A DNA stretch of 7,434 bases from Actinomycetota bacterium (GCA_023488925.1 JAMDDA010000150.1:1-7434), one strand, 5' to 3'. Positions 1-5,922 are shown, numbered from the stretch's first letter. The notes: generated by a model not told the origin, from the sequence alone. Numbers and translations: made by a program.

Positions 1-24
1 AGGCCGAGAACGATCATCAGCACC
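1..24. repeat. Inverted near-copy of 1100-1123 at the contig edge
   Basis: Read on the minus strand, these 24 bases match plus-strand positions 1100-1123 with one mismatch (base 15 against 1109). At 1100-1123 the sequence encodes VLIIVLGL inside the second small membrane protein. Here it replaces the expected basic C-terminal part of S15, in the same reading phase. The match begins at GGTG, which would also be the natural rpsO sequence (AAG ATG GTG GGx), so the join has a 4-bp microhomology. This looks like an inverted chimera from amplification or assembly. A real inversion cannot be excluded. Confidence 0.75.
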
Positions 25-197
25 ATCTTGAGCAGACCACGTCGCGAATGGTGATCTTTCTTGTGGATCTTCAGGTGCTCGGTCAGGACGTTGATCTGAT
101 CGGTGAGGATGGCGATCTGGACTTCCGGGGAACCCGTGTCCCCTTCGTGCTTCTTGAACTTCTCGATGATCTCCAGCTTCCGTTCCTTGCTCAGCAT
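1..197 (-). CDS. rpsO: 30S ribosomal protein S15, 3' end missing
   Basis: Ribosomal protein S15 binds 16S rRNA in the small-subunit platform and is a primary assembly protein. The reading frame starts at ATG 197 behind a GAGGAGG ribosome site. It shows the S15 signatures [14 protein letters not shown] (residues 19-32), [19 protein letters not shown] (38-56) and KMV (57-59). S15 is normally about 88-89 aa, and 65 codons are present. After KMV the family normally continues with a basic GKRRRLLDYL-like stretch. Here it continues LMIVLG instead, and these bases match positions 1100-1123 on the other strand. The last ~8 codons are therefore probably not genuine rpsO, and trustworthy coding is about 25-197. 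In many bacteria the gene follows ribF directly; here ribF lies about 6.7 kb upstream on the same strand. Identity is certain, the C-terminus is not. Confidence 0.95.
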   Translation of the reverse strand, partial: MLSKERKLEIIEKFKKHEGDTGSPEVQIAILTDQINVLTEHLKIHKKDHHSRRGLLKMVLMIVLG

Positions 198-269
198 GCT
201 CAGCCTCCTCGGGCTCCGTGCCCCCAGCGTGGATGCATGCGATCCAGGCCGAGAAACAGGTCAGAACGC

Positions 270-288
270 GCGCCGCTCCTTCCGGCGC
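270..288 (-). promoter_or_regulatory. Hairpin in the rpsO leader
   Basis: The six-base arms GCGCCG (270-275) and CGGCGC (283-288) enclose a 7-nt loop about 75 nt upstream of the rpsO start. S15 represses its own translation by binding structured leaders in several bacteria, so a leader stem is plausible. I see no specific S15-binding signature and no convincing minus-strand promoter between 198 and 485. The remainder of 198-321 shows nothing else. Confidence 0.3.
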
Positions 289-321
289 CTGGTCTAGGTT
301 ACCACACGGGGGCCGGCCCGA

Positions 322-350
322 TTGACCGCTTTGCTTTTGGAGCGTATACT
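322..350 (+). promoter_or_regulatory. Sigma70-type promoter of the small membrane-protein operon
   Basis: TTGACC (322-327) and TATACT (345-350) are separated by exactly 17 bases, close to the housekeeping consensus. Transcription would start near 357 and run into the gene at 486, leaving a leader of about 130 nt. Inverted GGAGCG/CGCTCC elements surround the -10 box (separate entry). Confidence 0.75.
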
Positions 351-377
351 TACTTCGCTCCCGATACCTGGGGAGCG
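339..377. promoter_or_regulatory. Three alternating GGAGCG/CGCTCC elements over the -10 box and start site
   Basis: GGAGCG (339-344), CGCTCCC (356-362) and GGGAGCG (371-377) give two overlapping dyads. One is centred on the -10 box (arms 339-344 and 356-361, 11-nt spacer). The other is at or just after the start site (arms 356-362 and 371-377, 8-nt spacer). The first has the position of a repressor operator; the second could also form a 7-bp hairpin at the 5' end of the transcript. The regulator is unknown and not encoded here. Confidence 0.45.
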
Positions 378-485
378 TGACCTCTACTGCACGCCTGTCG
401 CGGGGTGTGGCTGTCGGCTGAGGGGGTGGTTGCCTTGAGAGCATGACGTCCAGTCTCCACGAAAGGTGACAAAGGGAGGGATTCC

Positions 486-878
486 ATGACCTCGACCACG
501 ACGGAGCGTGTTCTTGCCTTTCTCTTGATGATCGCAACCGGGGTCGCCGCCACCTGGGTCTTCCACTGGGTGTCCCCCGACCTGACCGGCGCCCCGCTCT
601 TCTCGGCGGTTCTCGCCTATTGGATCCTCTTTTTCGTGTTCTTCTACGGCCCCTTCCTCGGGCTCGGCTCCGAGGGAGCGCGGGGCCCGGAGGTCACCCT
701 GCGCAAAGCCGTGGGCAGCGCCGTCGCGTTCCTCGGCACGGCCATCTCGGTGGCCCTTTCCATGACCCTGACCGGAGACGGCGCCCTCGCCACGAACCAG
801 GAGATGGTCCTTTCGCTCTTGCCTCTGCACTGGGGGTTCGTGTGGCTCGTACTGGTGCAGCATCTGGGACTGGCTTGA
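486..878 (+). CDS. Small four-helix membrane protein of unknown function (gene 1 of 3)
   Basis: I do not recognise this 130-aa protein. It is very hydrophobic, with four likely membrane helices at residues 8-28, 37-59, 74-94 and 107-127. A polar loop (about 61-73, GSEGARGPEVTLRK) separates helices 2 and 3, and there is no cleavable-signal pattern. The ATG at 486 is chosen because GGGAGGG lies 6 bases upstream and the promoter at 322-350 precedes it. The stop is 15 bases before the next gene, so the three genes form one transcription unit. Its helix-loop-helix layout resembles that of the next gene, so the two could be distant paralogues, but identity by eye is low. It lies inside the segment separating ribF from rpsO and next to mtaBC, which hints at a link to methanol use, for instance membrane passage or a membrane partner. 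The sequence shows no catalytic or metal-binding motif, so function is open. Confidence 0.8.
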   Translation: MTSTTTERVLAFLLMIATGVAATWVFHWVSPDLTGAPLFSAVLAYWILFFVFFYGPFLGLGSEGARGPEVTLRKAVGSAVAFLGTAISVALSMTLTGDGALATNQEMVLSLLPLHWGFVWLVLVQHLGLA

Positions 879-893
879 GGAAGGAGTGAACCG

Positions 894-1274
894 ATGACTG
901 GACGCAAGATCCTGGTGTTGGTGGCTGTGGCCGTCCTGGCGGCGGTGAGTGTGGTGGTCCTCTGGGCGCTCGGTTGGACCCAGCGCGGTACTCTGGGGCT
1001 CGATATCGTCCTTTGGCTGATCTCCTGGTTCCTCCCTATCGCCGTGTACTGGGGGCTCCCCGCCGAGAAGGCGCCGGTGGGCCGCAAGGTGGGCTGGACG
1101 GTGCTGATCATCGTTCTCGGCCTGGTGTTCACCTATCTCTTCCGCTACGTCACTCCCGGCATCGTGGGCGGCTCGGTGGATGAGTACCCGTTGATGTCCT
1201 TGACGTTCGTGGCGTGGACCTTGGTGTTCATCATGCTCTTCATCTGGCTCAAGGGATTCATTCGGGCGCTGTAA
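894..1274 (+). CDS. Small four-helix membrane protein of unknown function (gene 2 of 3)
   Basis: This 126-aa protein is not recognised. Likely membrane helices are at residues 5-27, 35-54, 66-84 and 100-119. A short charged loop (PAEKAPVGRKVG, 56-67) lies between helices 2 and 3, a polar loop (VTPGIVGGSVDEYP, 86-99) between 3 and 4, and the C-terminus is basic (KGFIRAL). The ATG at 894 has AAGGAG about 7 bases upstream and follows gene 1 after 15 bases. The layout parallels gene 1, suggesting a two-component membrane complex. Bases 1100-1123, in helix 3, recur inverted at the left contig edge, which I attribute to an artefact. No enzyme or transporter motif is visible. Confidence 0.8.
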   Translation: MTGRKILVLVAVAVLAAVSVVVLWALGWTQRGTLGLDIVLWLISWFLPIAVYWGLPAEKAPVGRKVGWTVLIIVLGLVFTYLFRYVTPGIVGGSVDEYPLMSLTFVAWTLVFIMLFIWLKGFIRAL

Positions 1275-1283
1275 ACATGATCC

Positions 1284-1300
1284 CGCCGGCGCGGCCGGCG
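1284..1300 (+). other. Intercistronic GC hairpin between membrane genes 2 and 3
   Basis: Perfect 7-bp arms CGCCGGC (1284-1290) and GCCGGCG (1294-1300) enclose a 3-nt loop. The stem sits in the 41-bp gap and is followed by ATTGAGGGG rather than a T-run, so it is not a classical terminator. It could act as an mRNA stability or partial-termination element that sets gene 3 output relative to genes 1 and 2. Confidence 0.45.
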
Positions 1301-1315
1301 ATTGAGGGGTTTGCC

Positions 1316-1480
1316 ATGACGCTCAGGAACAAGGTCATGCTCGAGCTGCTGGTGGTCGCCGCGGCCACCGTGGTCACCACCATCGTGCTGCGCTCGCTGG
1401 ACATAGGCGCCGTCGCGACCTCGGTGGTCGCTCTGTGGGCGCTCCTGTACATGTTGGTATTCGGCTATCTGGTGGGATGA
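1316..1480 (+). CDS. Very small two-helix membrane protein (gene 3 of 3)
   Basis: This 54-aa protein is not recognised. It has a short basic N-terminus (MTLRNK) and then two likely membrane helices at residues 9-25 and 31-52, so it is almost entirely membrane-embedded. I place the start at ATG 1316 because GAGGGG lies 6 bases upstream. An in-frame ATG at 1277 would add 13 residues but has no ribosome site and sits on the preceding GC hairpin. It is the last gene of the three-gene set. A tiny partner protein beside two four-helix proteins is typical of small accessory subunits of membrane complexes, but that is an analogy and not evidence. Coding is supported by the ribosome site, the clean amphipathic start and the hydrophobic composition. 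Confidence 0.65.
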   Translation: MTLRNKVMLELLVVAAATVVTTIVLRSLDIGAVATSVVALWALLYMLVFGYLVG

Positions 1481-1485
1481 GGAGA

Positions 1486-1506
1486 GCGGAACCGAGACGG
1501 CTCCGC
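1486..1506 (+). terminator. Possible weak terminator hairpin after the membrane operon
   Basis: The arms GCGGA (1486-1490) and TCCGC (1502-1506), with an inner CC/GG pair, form a stem 5 bases after the stop of gene 3. There is no T-run downstream, so intrinsic termination would be inefficient and some read-through into mtaB is possible. Confidence 0.3.
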
Positions 1507-1508
1507 GG

Positions 1509-1531
1509 GCGTGACCTCACACCGGTCACGC
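1509..1531. promoter_or_regulatory. Dyad upstream of the mtaB promoter, candidate operator
   Basis: The perfect 8-bp arms GCGTGACC (1509-1516) and GGTCACGC (1524-1531) are separated by 7 bases. The dyad ends 31 bp before the -35 box, a usual place for an activator site. The left half GTGACCTCAC (1511-1520) is repeated directly as GTTACCTCAC at 1539-1548, 28 bp downstream. Its reverse complement GTGAGGTC occurs at 1753-1760. The 10-mer GCGTGACCTC is also found at 375-384, just downstream of the other promoter. Function as a binding site is inferred. Confidence 0.5.
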
Positions 1532-1562
1532 AGCGTCAGTTACCTCACGGTATCCGCCGAGC

Positions 1563-1591
1563 TTGACTGGACCATCGACATGCGGTATAAA
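1563..1591 (+). promoter_or_regulatory. Sigma70-type promoter of mtaBC
   Basis: TTGACT (1563-1568) and TATAAA (1586-1591) are separated by exactly 17 bases, a near-consensus housekeeping promoter. The start would be near 1598, which gives mtaB an unusually long leader of about 265 nt. Confidence 0.8.
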
Positions 1592-1597
1592 CAACTA

Positions 1598-1863
1598 GGG
1601 AGGTCGTTCCACAGGGGGGAGCGCCCCCACCCGGAGCCGGGGGGCGGCCCCCGTGCCTCGGGGCCTCGGTCGGAAGCCACGCCAATGATCCACTTTCGGG
1701 ACCCTGCGGAGCCGACCCTCAAGGCGGCCGCGTGAAGAAGGTCCTTGGGGAGGTGAGGTCCATGACCTAGCGCTCGGTACTCTCTCGCAGACCGGCCCAC
1801 CGCGCCGCTCCGGTCGCGGATGGTCTGCAAGGGCAATTCCCATTCAGCCACGGAGGGAGACGC
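1598..1863 (+). promoter_or_regulatory. Long structured 5' leader of mtaB, class unknown
   Basis: There is no gene in this stretch. It holds several GC-rich stems: CGGGGG/CCCCCG around 1639-1654, a long-range GGTCGG (1668-1673) with CCGACC (1712-1717), and AGGTC (1756-1760) with GACCT (1764-1768). The largest has GCAGACC (1787-1793) pairing with GGTCTGC (1822-1828) around an inner CCGCG (1800-1804)/CGCGG (1815-1819). An alternative pairing ACCGG (1791-1795)/CCGGT (1810-1814) competes with this last stem, as in a switch. The mtaB ribosome site GGAGG (1852-1856) follows after about 24 nt. I could not match it to cobalamin, T-box or other riboswitches known to me. It may sense corrinoid or methanol state, or simply stabilise the message. 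Confidence 0.4.
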
Positions 1864-3237
1864 ATGCCTAAGTATACGTCTATGGCCTACAAGAGTTGGG
1901 ACGAGATGATCTTCGGGTCGGCCCCGAAGCCCGTCTCCATAGGCCTTGGCCCCATCGAACTCGGCAAGAAGTACGTCTACCCGCAGATCGTCCCGCATCC
2001 CCGTCCGGGGAGCGAGGCCACCAAGGAGAAGATCCTCCGCGAGTACCAGCGTATGACCGATGACGCCCTGGGTCGCTGCGTGGCCCTCGGGTTCCCCGGT
2101 CTCGTCATCGAGTTCGAGCACATCTACCAGATAACCAGCCAACCCGAATGGGCGGGCGCCATCTTCGCGCAGGCCAAAGAGCAGATGAAGGAGTACTACG
2201 ACAAGTACGGCCTGAAGAGCGCCCTGGTCTCCACCGTCGCCGACCTGCGCAAGCCCGACATGGTGCACATGCGCCACTCGCAGGAGCTCGACTGGATGCT
2301 CGCCTCCTTCGATTCCACGGCCGCGCAGGGCGCCGACGTCCTCTCCATCGAGACGATGGGGGGCAAAGAGGTCTTCGACTACGCCGTGCAGCGCCAGGAC
2401 ATCAAGGGCGTGATCTTCGGCATCGGCGTTCTGTCCAGCCGGGATATGGAGTGGTTGTGGCCGCAGATCGTCGCCACCGCCAAGAAGCACGGCATCACGC
2501 CGGGCGGTGACACCGACTGTGCCCGGGGCAACACCGCCATGTTCCTGGCCGGCGGCTACACCGCCACCGATCTCCCCCACACCTTCGCCGCCCTGGCCCG
2601 CGCCTGCTCGGCCGCCCGCTCGCTGGTGGCCTACGAACAGGGCGCGACCGGCCCGAGCAAGGACTGCGCCTACGAGGATCCCATCATCAAGGCCATCACC
2701 GGGATCCCGATCACCATGGAAGGCGTGGCTTCGGCCTGCGCCCACTCCGAGATGCAGTCCAACATCGTGGCGGCCGTGGTCGACCTGTGGAGCAACGAGG
2801 CCGTGGAGTACCACGACATGTTCGGCGGCTCCTCGGTGGAGGTGTTTACCGAGATCCTCGGCTACAACGTCGCCCAGATGAACGCGGCCATCGAGCTCGG
2901 CACCGCCAAGGAGCTGCAGGCCATCAACATCGCGAGCGACAAGTACCGGGACGTGCACGGCTTCATGCTCTCCCCGGACAACGCCTACGAGATCGGCAAG
3001 GCCATCGTCGCGAACGCCGACAGCTACTACCTCCGCTCCCGGGCGGCCGTCCTCAGGACCGCCGAGCTGATCGCCGGCGACAAGAAGCTGACGCTCACCG
3101 AACACGAGCGGGAAGCCCTGGACAAAGCCCGCCGGGAGGTGGAAGCCCTGCCCGACAACGAGGGTGACTTCGTCGACATGTGCCTGAGCGAATACAAGAA
3201 GGTCCCGGGCTTCGACCCGACCTCCTACGGCTACTGA
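1864..3237 (+). CDS. mtaB: Methanol:corrinoid methyltransferase
   Basis: Cytoplasmic zinc enzyme that activates methanol and transfers its methyl group to Co(I) of the corrinoid on MtaC, the first step of methanol use in methanogens and methanol-using acetogens. The 457-aa length is normal for the family. The Zn ligands known from Methanosarcina MtaB (Glu164, Cys220, Cys269) correspond to Glu163 (SIETMGG), Cys219 (GDTDCARGN) and Cys268 (SKDCAYEDP), each offset by one residue, so the active site looks intact. The N-terminus (YTSMAYKSWDEMIFGSAPKPV) also fits the family. The ATG at 1864 has GGAGG 7 bases upstream. It is the first gene of an mtaB-mtaC unit with its own promoter at 1563-1591 and a long leader. 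There is no in-frame amber codon, unlike the methylamine methyltransferases that contain pyrrolysine. Other COG5598-type methyltransferases are unlikely given the MtaB-specific ligands. Confidence 0.97.
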   Translation: MPKYTSMAYKSWDEMIFGSAPKPVSIGLGPIELGKKYVYPQIVPHPRPGSEATKEKILREYQRMTDDALGRCVALGFPGLVIEFEHIYQITSQPEWAGAIFAQAKEQMKEYYDKYGLKSALVSTVADLRKPDMVHMRHSQELDWMLASFDSTAAQGADVLSIETMGGKEVFDYAVQRQDIKGVIFGIGVLSSRDMEWLWPQIVATAKKHGITPGGDTDCARGNTAMFLAGGYTATDLPHTFAALARACSAARSLVAYEQGATGPSKDCAYEDPIIKAITGIPITMEGVASACAHSEMQSNIVAAVVDLWSNEAVEYHDMFGGSSVEVFTEILGYNVAQMNAAIELGTAKELQAINIASDKYRDVHGFMLSPDNAYEIGKAIVANADSYYLRSRAAVLRTAELIAGDKKLTLTEHEREALDKARREVEALPDNEGDFVDMCLSEYKKVPGFDPTSYGY

Positions 3238-3269
3238 TACCAGGGACAGAACCGACGGAGCTGACGGTA

Positions 3270-3303
3270 CCCGGGGTCGTCCCGGGCGCCGAGGAAACCC
3301 TCG
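3270..3303 (+). other. Two hairpins between mtaB and mtaC
   Basis: CCCGGG (3270-3275) pairs with CCCGGG (3281-3286) over a 5-nt loop, and CGAGG (3290-3294) pairs with CCTCG (3299-3303) over 4 nt. The second stem ends 2 bases before the strong AAGGAGG site of mtaC. Neither has a T-run, so they more likely protect or tune the mtaC part of the message than end transcription. Confidence 0.4.
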
Positions 3304-3319
3304 ACAAGGAGGAGCATCA

Positions 3320-4084
3320 ATGGCAAGGACCGTAGCCGATATCGCCGACTTCACGCCGATCTTCGTGCGCTACGACGTCAAGATCGCCCCCAAGAAGCGG
3401 GGGGCGGCCGACGTGAGCACCGACCCCGTCCTGCAGGCCATCGCCCGCGGGGTGGTCGAGGGCGACGAAGACGCGGTGTCCGAGGCCACCGACAAGGCTC
3501 TGGCCAGCAAGGGCCCCGAGGCGGTCATCGACACCCTCATCGCCGGGATGCGTGAGGTCAGCAAGCTCTGGGACGACGGCGTCTACTACCTGCCCCAGGT
3601 CATCCTGTCGTCCGACGCCCTCATGGTGGGTCTCACCAAGGCCGAGGACGCCATGGGGGGCAAGGCCACCAAGAAGGGCACGGTGGTGATGCACTGCGCC
3701 CACGGCGACATCCACGACATCGGCAAGAACATCGCCGCCGCCCTCATCCGGGCGAACGGGTTCAAGGTGATCGACCTGGGCTCGGACGTCCCCGAGGACA
3801 CGGTGGTGAAAGCCGTCAAGGAGAACAAGGCCCATCTGGTCACCGGCACCGCCCTCATGACCACCACCATGTCGGCCTTCGCCAAGATCGCCGACATGCT
3901 GAAGAAGGAGGGCATCGAACTGCCCTTCGTCTGCGGCGGGGGCGCCGTGTCGGAAGAGTACGTCACCAGCTTCGACATGGGGGTCTATGCCGACCAGGCC
4001 AAGGACGGCCCCGCCTTCGCGGCGGACGCGGCCTCCGGCATGAGCTGGCAGGACATGCGGGCCAAGTGGAACCTGGTGGTGTAG
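3320..4084 (+). CDS. mtaC: Methanol-specific corrinoid protein
   Basis: Carries the cobamide that accepts the methyl group from MtaB and hands it to a second methyltransferase. The 254-aa protein has the standard two parts: an N-terminal four-helix cap (about residues 35-115, including DTLIAGMREVSKLWDDGVYYLPQ-type sequence) and a C-terminal Rossmann-like B12-binding domain (about 118-245). The base-off/His-on signature DxHxxG is DIHDIG at 130-135, with His132 as the expected lower cobalt ligand. The cofactor loop TGTALMTTTM (175-184) and CGGG (205-208) complete the site. The ATG at 3320 has a very strong AAGGAGG site 7 bases upstream, and an 82-bp gap separates it from mtaB. A strong terminator hairpin follows. 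MtaC as opposed to the methylamine corrinoid proteins is supported by its pairing with mtaB. Confidence 0.96.
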   Translation: MARTVADIADFTPIFVRYDVKIAPKKRGAADVSTDPVLQAIARGVVEGDEDAVSEATDKALASKGPEAVIDTLIAGMREVSKLWDDGVYYLPQVILSSDALMVGLTKAEDAMGGKATKKGTVVMHCAHGDIHDIGKNIAAALIRANGFKVIDLGSDVPEDTVVKAVKENKAHLVTGTALMTTTMSAFAKIADMLKKEGIELPFVCGGGAVSEEYVTSFDMGVYADQAKDGPAFAADAASGMSWQDMRAKWNLVV

Positions 4085-4107
4085 TCCGGCGGCGCACATA
4101 ACCGACA

Positions 4108-4130
4108 AGACCCAAGATATCTGGGGGTCT
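4108..4130. other. Small dyad downstream of mtaC
   Basis: AGACCC (4108-4113) and GGGTCT (4125-4130) are inverted around a self-complementary AGATATCT. It lies just before the main terminator stem and may add to termination. The evidence is only the symmetry. Confidence 0.25.
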
Positions 4131-4135
4131 CAAGC

Positions 4136-4170
4136 AGGAGGGGGCGGCCCGCCGGGCCGCCCCCTCCTTT
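4136..4170. terminator. Strong hairpin terminator between convergent mtaC and ramA
   Basis: A perfect 15-bp GC-rich stem has its left arm at 4136-4150 (AGGAGGGGGCGGCCC) and right arm at 4154-4168, with loop GCC. It ends in TTT on the plus strand. It lies 51 bases after mtaC and 58 bases before the ramA stop. The symmetry could serve both converging transcripts, though the T-run is short. A further CGCCC/GGGCG stem at 4172-4184 lies towards ramA. Confidence 0.75.
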
Positions 4171-4225
4171 GCGCCCTCCGGGCGTGTCCCCGCAAGGGCG
4201 ACCCCGTCCTTCTCCGGCAGCCTCC

Positions 4226-5890
4226 TCAGGCGTGCGCGCCCAGGAAGTTCTTGAACTGAAACACCCGCTCCGGGCAGGCGAGCTGGCAGCGCAGGCAGCT
4301 CAGGCCCAGGCAGCGCGCGCTCTCCACTTCCACCAGAGGTCTGCCCTCCTCGTCGTGGCCGATGCTGACGGCGTCCTCGGGGCAGATGTCCCGGCAGGTT
4401 TCGCATGCGGTGCACCCCTCCATGAAAGCCACCATGACCATGCCCACATCGTGCACCACCTGCAGCCCCCGGCGGCCGAAATCGGGGATGTCCCGCTCCA
4501 CCAGGCGGATGACCTCGGCATCTCCGGGGAACTCGCGCAGCGGGGGGAGTCCCATCCGCTTGATGAACTTGAGGTACATCTCCCAGGGCATGCCTTCCGT
4601 CCAGTAGGCCAGCTCGAGCACGTAGGCCTGCTTGAAGACCGGGGCCTCGGCGAACATGCAGTGCTGGGCCCGGAGCGCGCGGGCGATACCCTCCACCTCC
4701 CCGAGCCGGTCGGGCCGGGTCACCAGGTCGCGGGCCAGCATGAGGGAGGTGTTGCCGATCTGGTAGATGGTGGTGGCCGAGGCGGGCACCATGCCGATGG
4801 CCTGAGCCTTGCGGGCGTCCACGTAGGTGCCCGAGGCCCCGGCCATGTAGGCCACCTTGACCTCTTCGAGGTCGATGCCGAGCTCGGCGGCCAGGGTAAG
4901 GTGGCCGGCGCGGGCCGCCCCGATGGCCTTGCCCACCTCCCCTACGTCTTCCTGGCTTAACACCACCCCGTCGGCCAGATGGATCTTGCCGTCGGCGGAG
5001 CTGATCTTGGGCAACTGGAGGAGGCCATCCTCCAGGCCCAGGGCGATCACCGCCATCACCCCGGTGCCGGTGATGCCCCGCGCCTGCACCTGACCGGGGG
5101 CCTGCACCCGGCCGGTATGGGGGTCCACCAGCTGCCCGGGCGCGGGCAGCATGGCCTCGTCCAGCACCAGGTTGCGGTAGACCGCGGCCTCCCGCACCAG
5201 GTCGGAGATGGCTCCCGGAGCCGCCAGCATGCCGTAGGCGATGGCCTGGCCCTCAAAAGCGGGACCGCAGGCGGCGGAACCGGTGACGATGCGGTCGCCC
5301 ACCTTGAGGGCCATCTCGGCGTTGGTGCCGTAGTCGGTCACCAGCGCGATCTCGTCCCGCTCGAGCATACCCGACTCGATCATCATGGCGAGGGCGTCGG
5401 CGCCGATCTCGTGGGCCACCGCCGGGGGCACGATCAGGTCGGCCTGCGCGGGCAGGTCCAATCCGGCGATCTCCTCCACCCGCCCGATGCGCGCATCCCG
5501 GGCCTGCACCGCCACGCCGAGCGACTCCCGCTTGTGCTTGCCGGCGTAGGCCAGGTCGCGGATCTCCATGCCCTGGAACAGCGAGAGCTGGATGGGGTTG
5601 CCGCAGATGGCCAGCCGGCAGACGCGGGCCCGCTCCACGCCCAGGGAGCGGATGACCTTGTTCACGGTGTCGATCATGAGATCGTGGGCCACCGCGGACA
5701 CGCCGTCGGTGGAGGTCTCCACCGCGAAATGGAGGTGATCCATGACGTTGCCGCCGGGCAGGGGGTGGTGGGTGGTGATGGCCGTGGCCAGGATCTCCCC
5801 GCTGCGCAGGTCCACCGCCTGGCCGCGTACCCCGCTGGTCCCCAGATCGAGGGCGATCCCGATCCCTGCCCCCGCCGCCGGTCCCCTCAT
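4226..5890 (-). CDS. ramA: RamA-type corrinoid protein reductive activase
   Basis: Uses ATP and low-potential electrons to reduce inactive Co(II) corrinoid protein to Co(I), here most likely MtaC. The 554-aa protein has an ASKHA-type ATPase core: DLGTSG (15-20), GNPIQLSLFQ (98-107), RDLAYAG (111-117), VTDYGTNAEMALK (184-196), GITGTGV (272-278), AGASG (350-354) and GNTS (379-382). Two 4Fe-4S sites follow at the C-terminus: Cys493, 496, 499, 503 (CxxCxxCxxxCP) and Cys527, 532, 535, 539 (Cx4CxxCxxxCP). This arrangement is that of archaeal RamA, known for methylamine pathways. Common bacterial RACo proteins instead have an N-terminal 2Fe-2S domain. I chose ATG 5890 with AAAGGCGGGG just upstream and the ATPase domain starting at once; a TTG at 5926 would add 12 poorly fitting residues and overlap the cobW stop. 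It lies 32 bases after the cobW-like gene, so they form one operon. Confidence 0.93.
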   Translation of the reverse strand: MRGPAAGAGIGIALDLGTSGVRGQAVDLRSGEILATAITTHHPLPGGNVMDHLHFAVETSTDGVSAVAHDLMIDTVNKVIRSLGVERARVCRLAICGNPIQLSLFQGMEIRDLAYAGKHKRESLGVAVQARDARIGRVEEIAGLDLPAQADLIVPPAVAHEIGADALAMMIESGMLERDEIALVTDYGTNAEMALKVGDRIVTGSAACGPAFEGQAIAYGMLAAPGAISDLVREAAVYRNLVLDEAMLPAPGQLVDPHTGRVQAPGQVQARGITGTGVMAVIALGLEDGLLQLPKISSADGKIHLADGVVLSQEDVGEVGKAIGAARAGHLTLAAELGIDLEEVKVAYMAGASGTYVDARKAQAIGMVPASATTIYQIGNTSLMLARDLVTRPDRLGEVEGIARALRAQHCMFAEAPVFKQAYVLELAYWTEGMPWEMYLKFIKRMGLPPLREFPGDAEVIRLVERDIPDFGRRGLQVVHDVGMVMVAFMEGCTACETCRDICPEDAVSIGHDEEGRPLVEVESARCLGLSCLRCQLACPERVFQFKNFLGAHA

Positions 5891-5922
5891 CGCCCCGCCT
5901 TTCTCGGTCGCTCCCGTCTGGT

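Noticed and set aside
48..380. 110-aa plus-strand frame at the left end
   Set aside because: It is antisense to rpsO over its first half, then runs through the promoter at 322-350.
1511..1735. Possible 74-aa gene between the membrane operon and mtaB
   Set aside because: It has no ribosome site, overlaps the dyad and promoter of mtaB, and its composition is random-looking.
1598..1863. Cobalamin riboswitch upstream of mtaB
   Set aside because: A GCCAC-like box near 1847 is present, but the conserved core elements of the class, such as the CCCGCAAC-type segment and the final B12 box, are missing.
1540..3354. 604-aa open frame on the minus strand across mtaB
   Set aside because: It is antisense to mtaB, which has intact catalytic residues. 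It is low-complexity (G, V, L, H, D rich), the usual by-product of strong GC third-position bias.
1864..4084. Methylamine (pyrrolysine) methyltransferase system
   Set aside because: There is no in-frame amber codon, and MtaB-specific zinc ligands are present.
3317..4108. 263-aa minus-strand frame opposite mtaC
   Set aside because: It mirrors mtaC codons and has no family resemblance.
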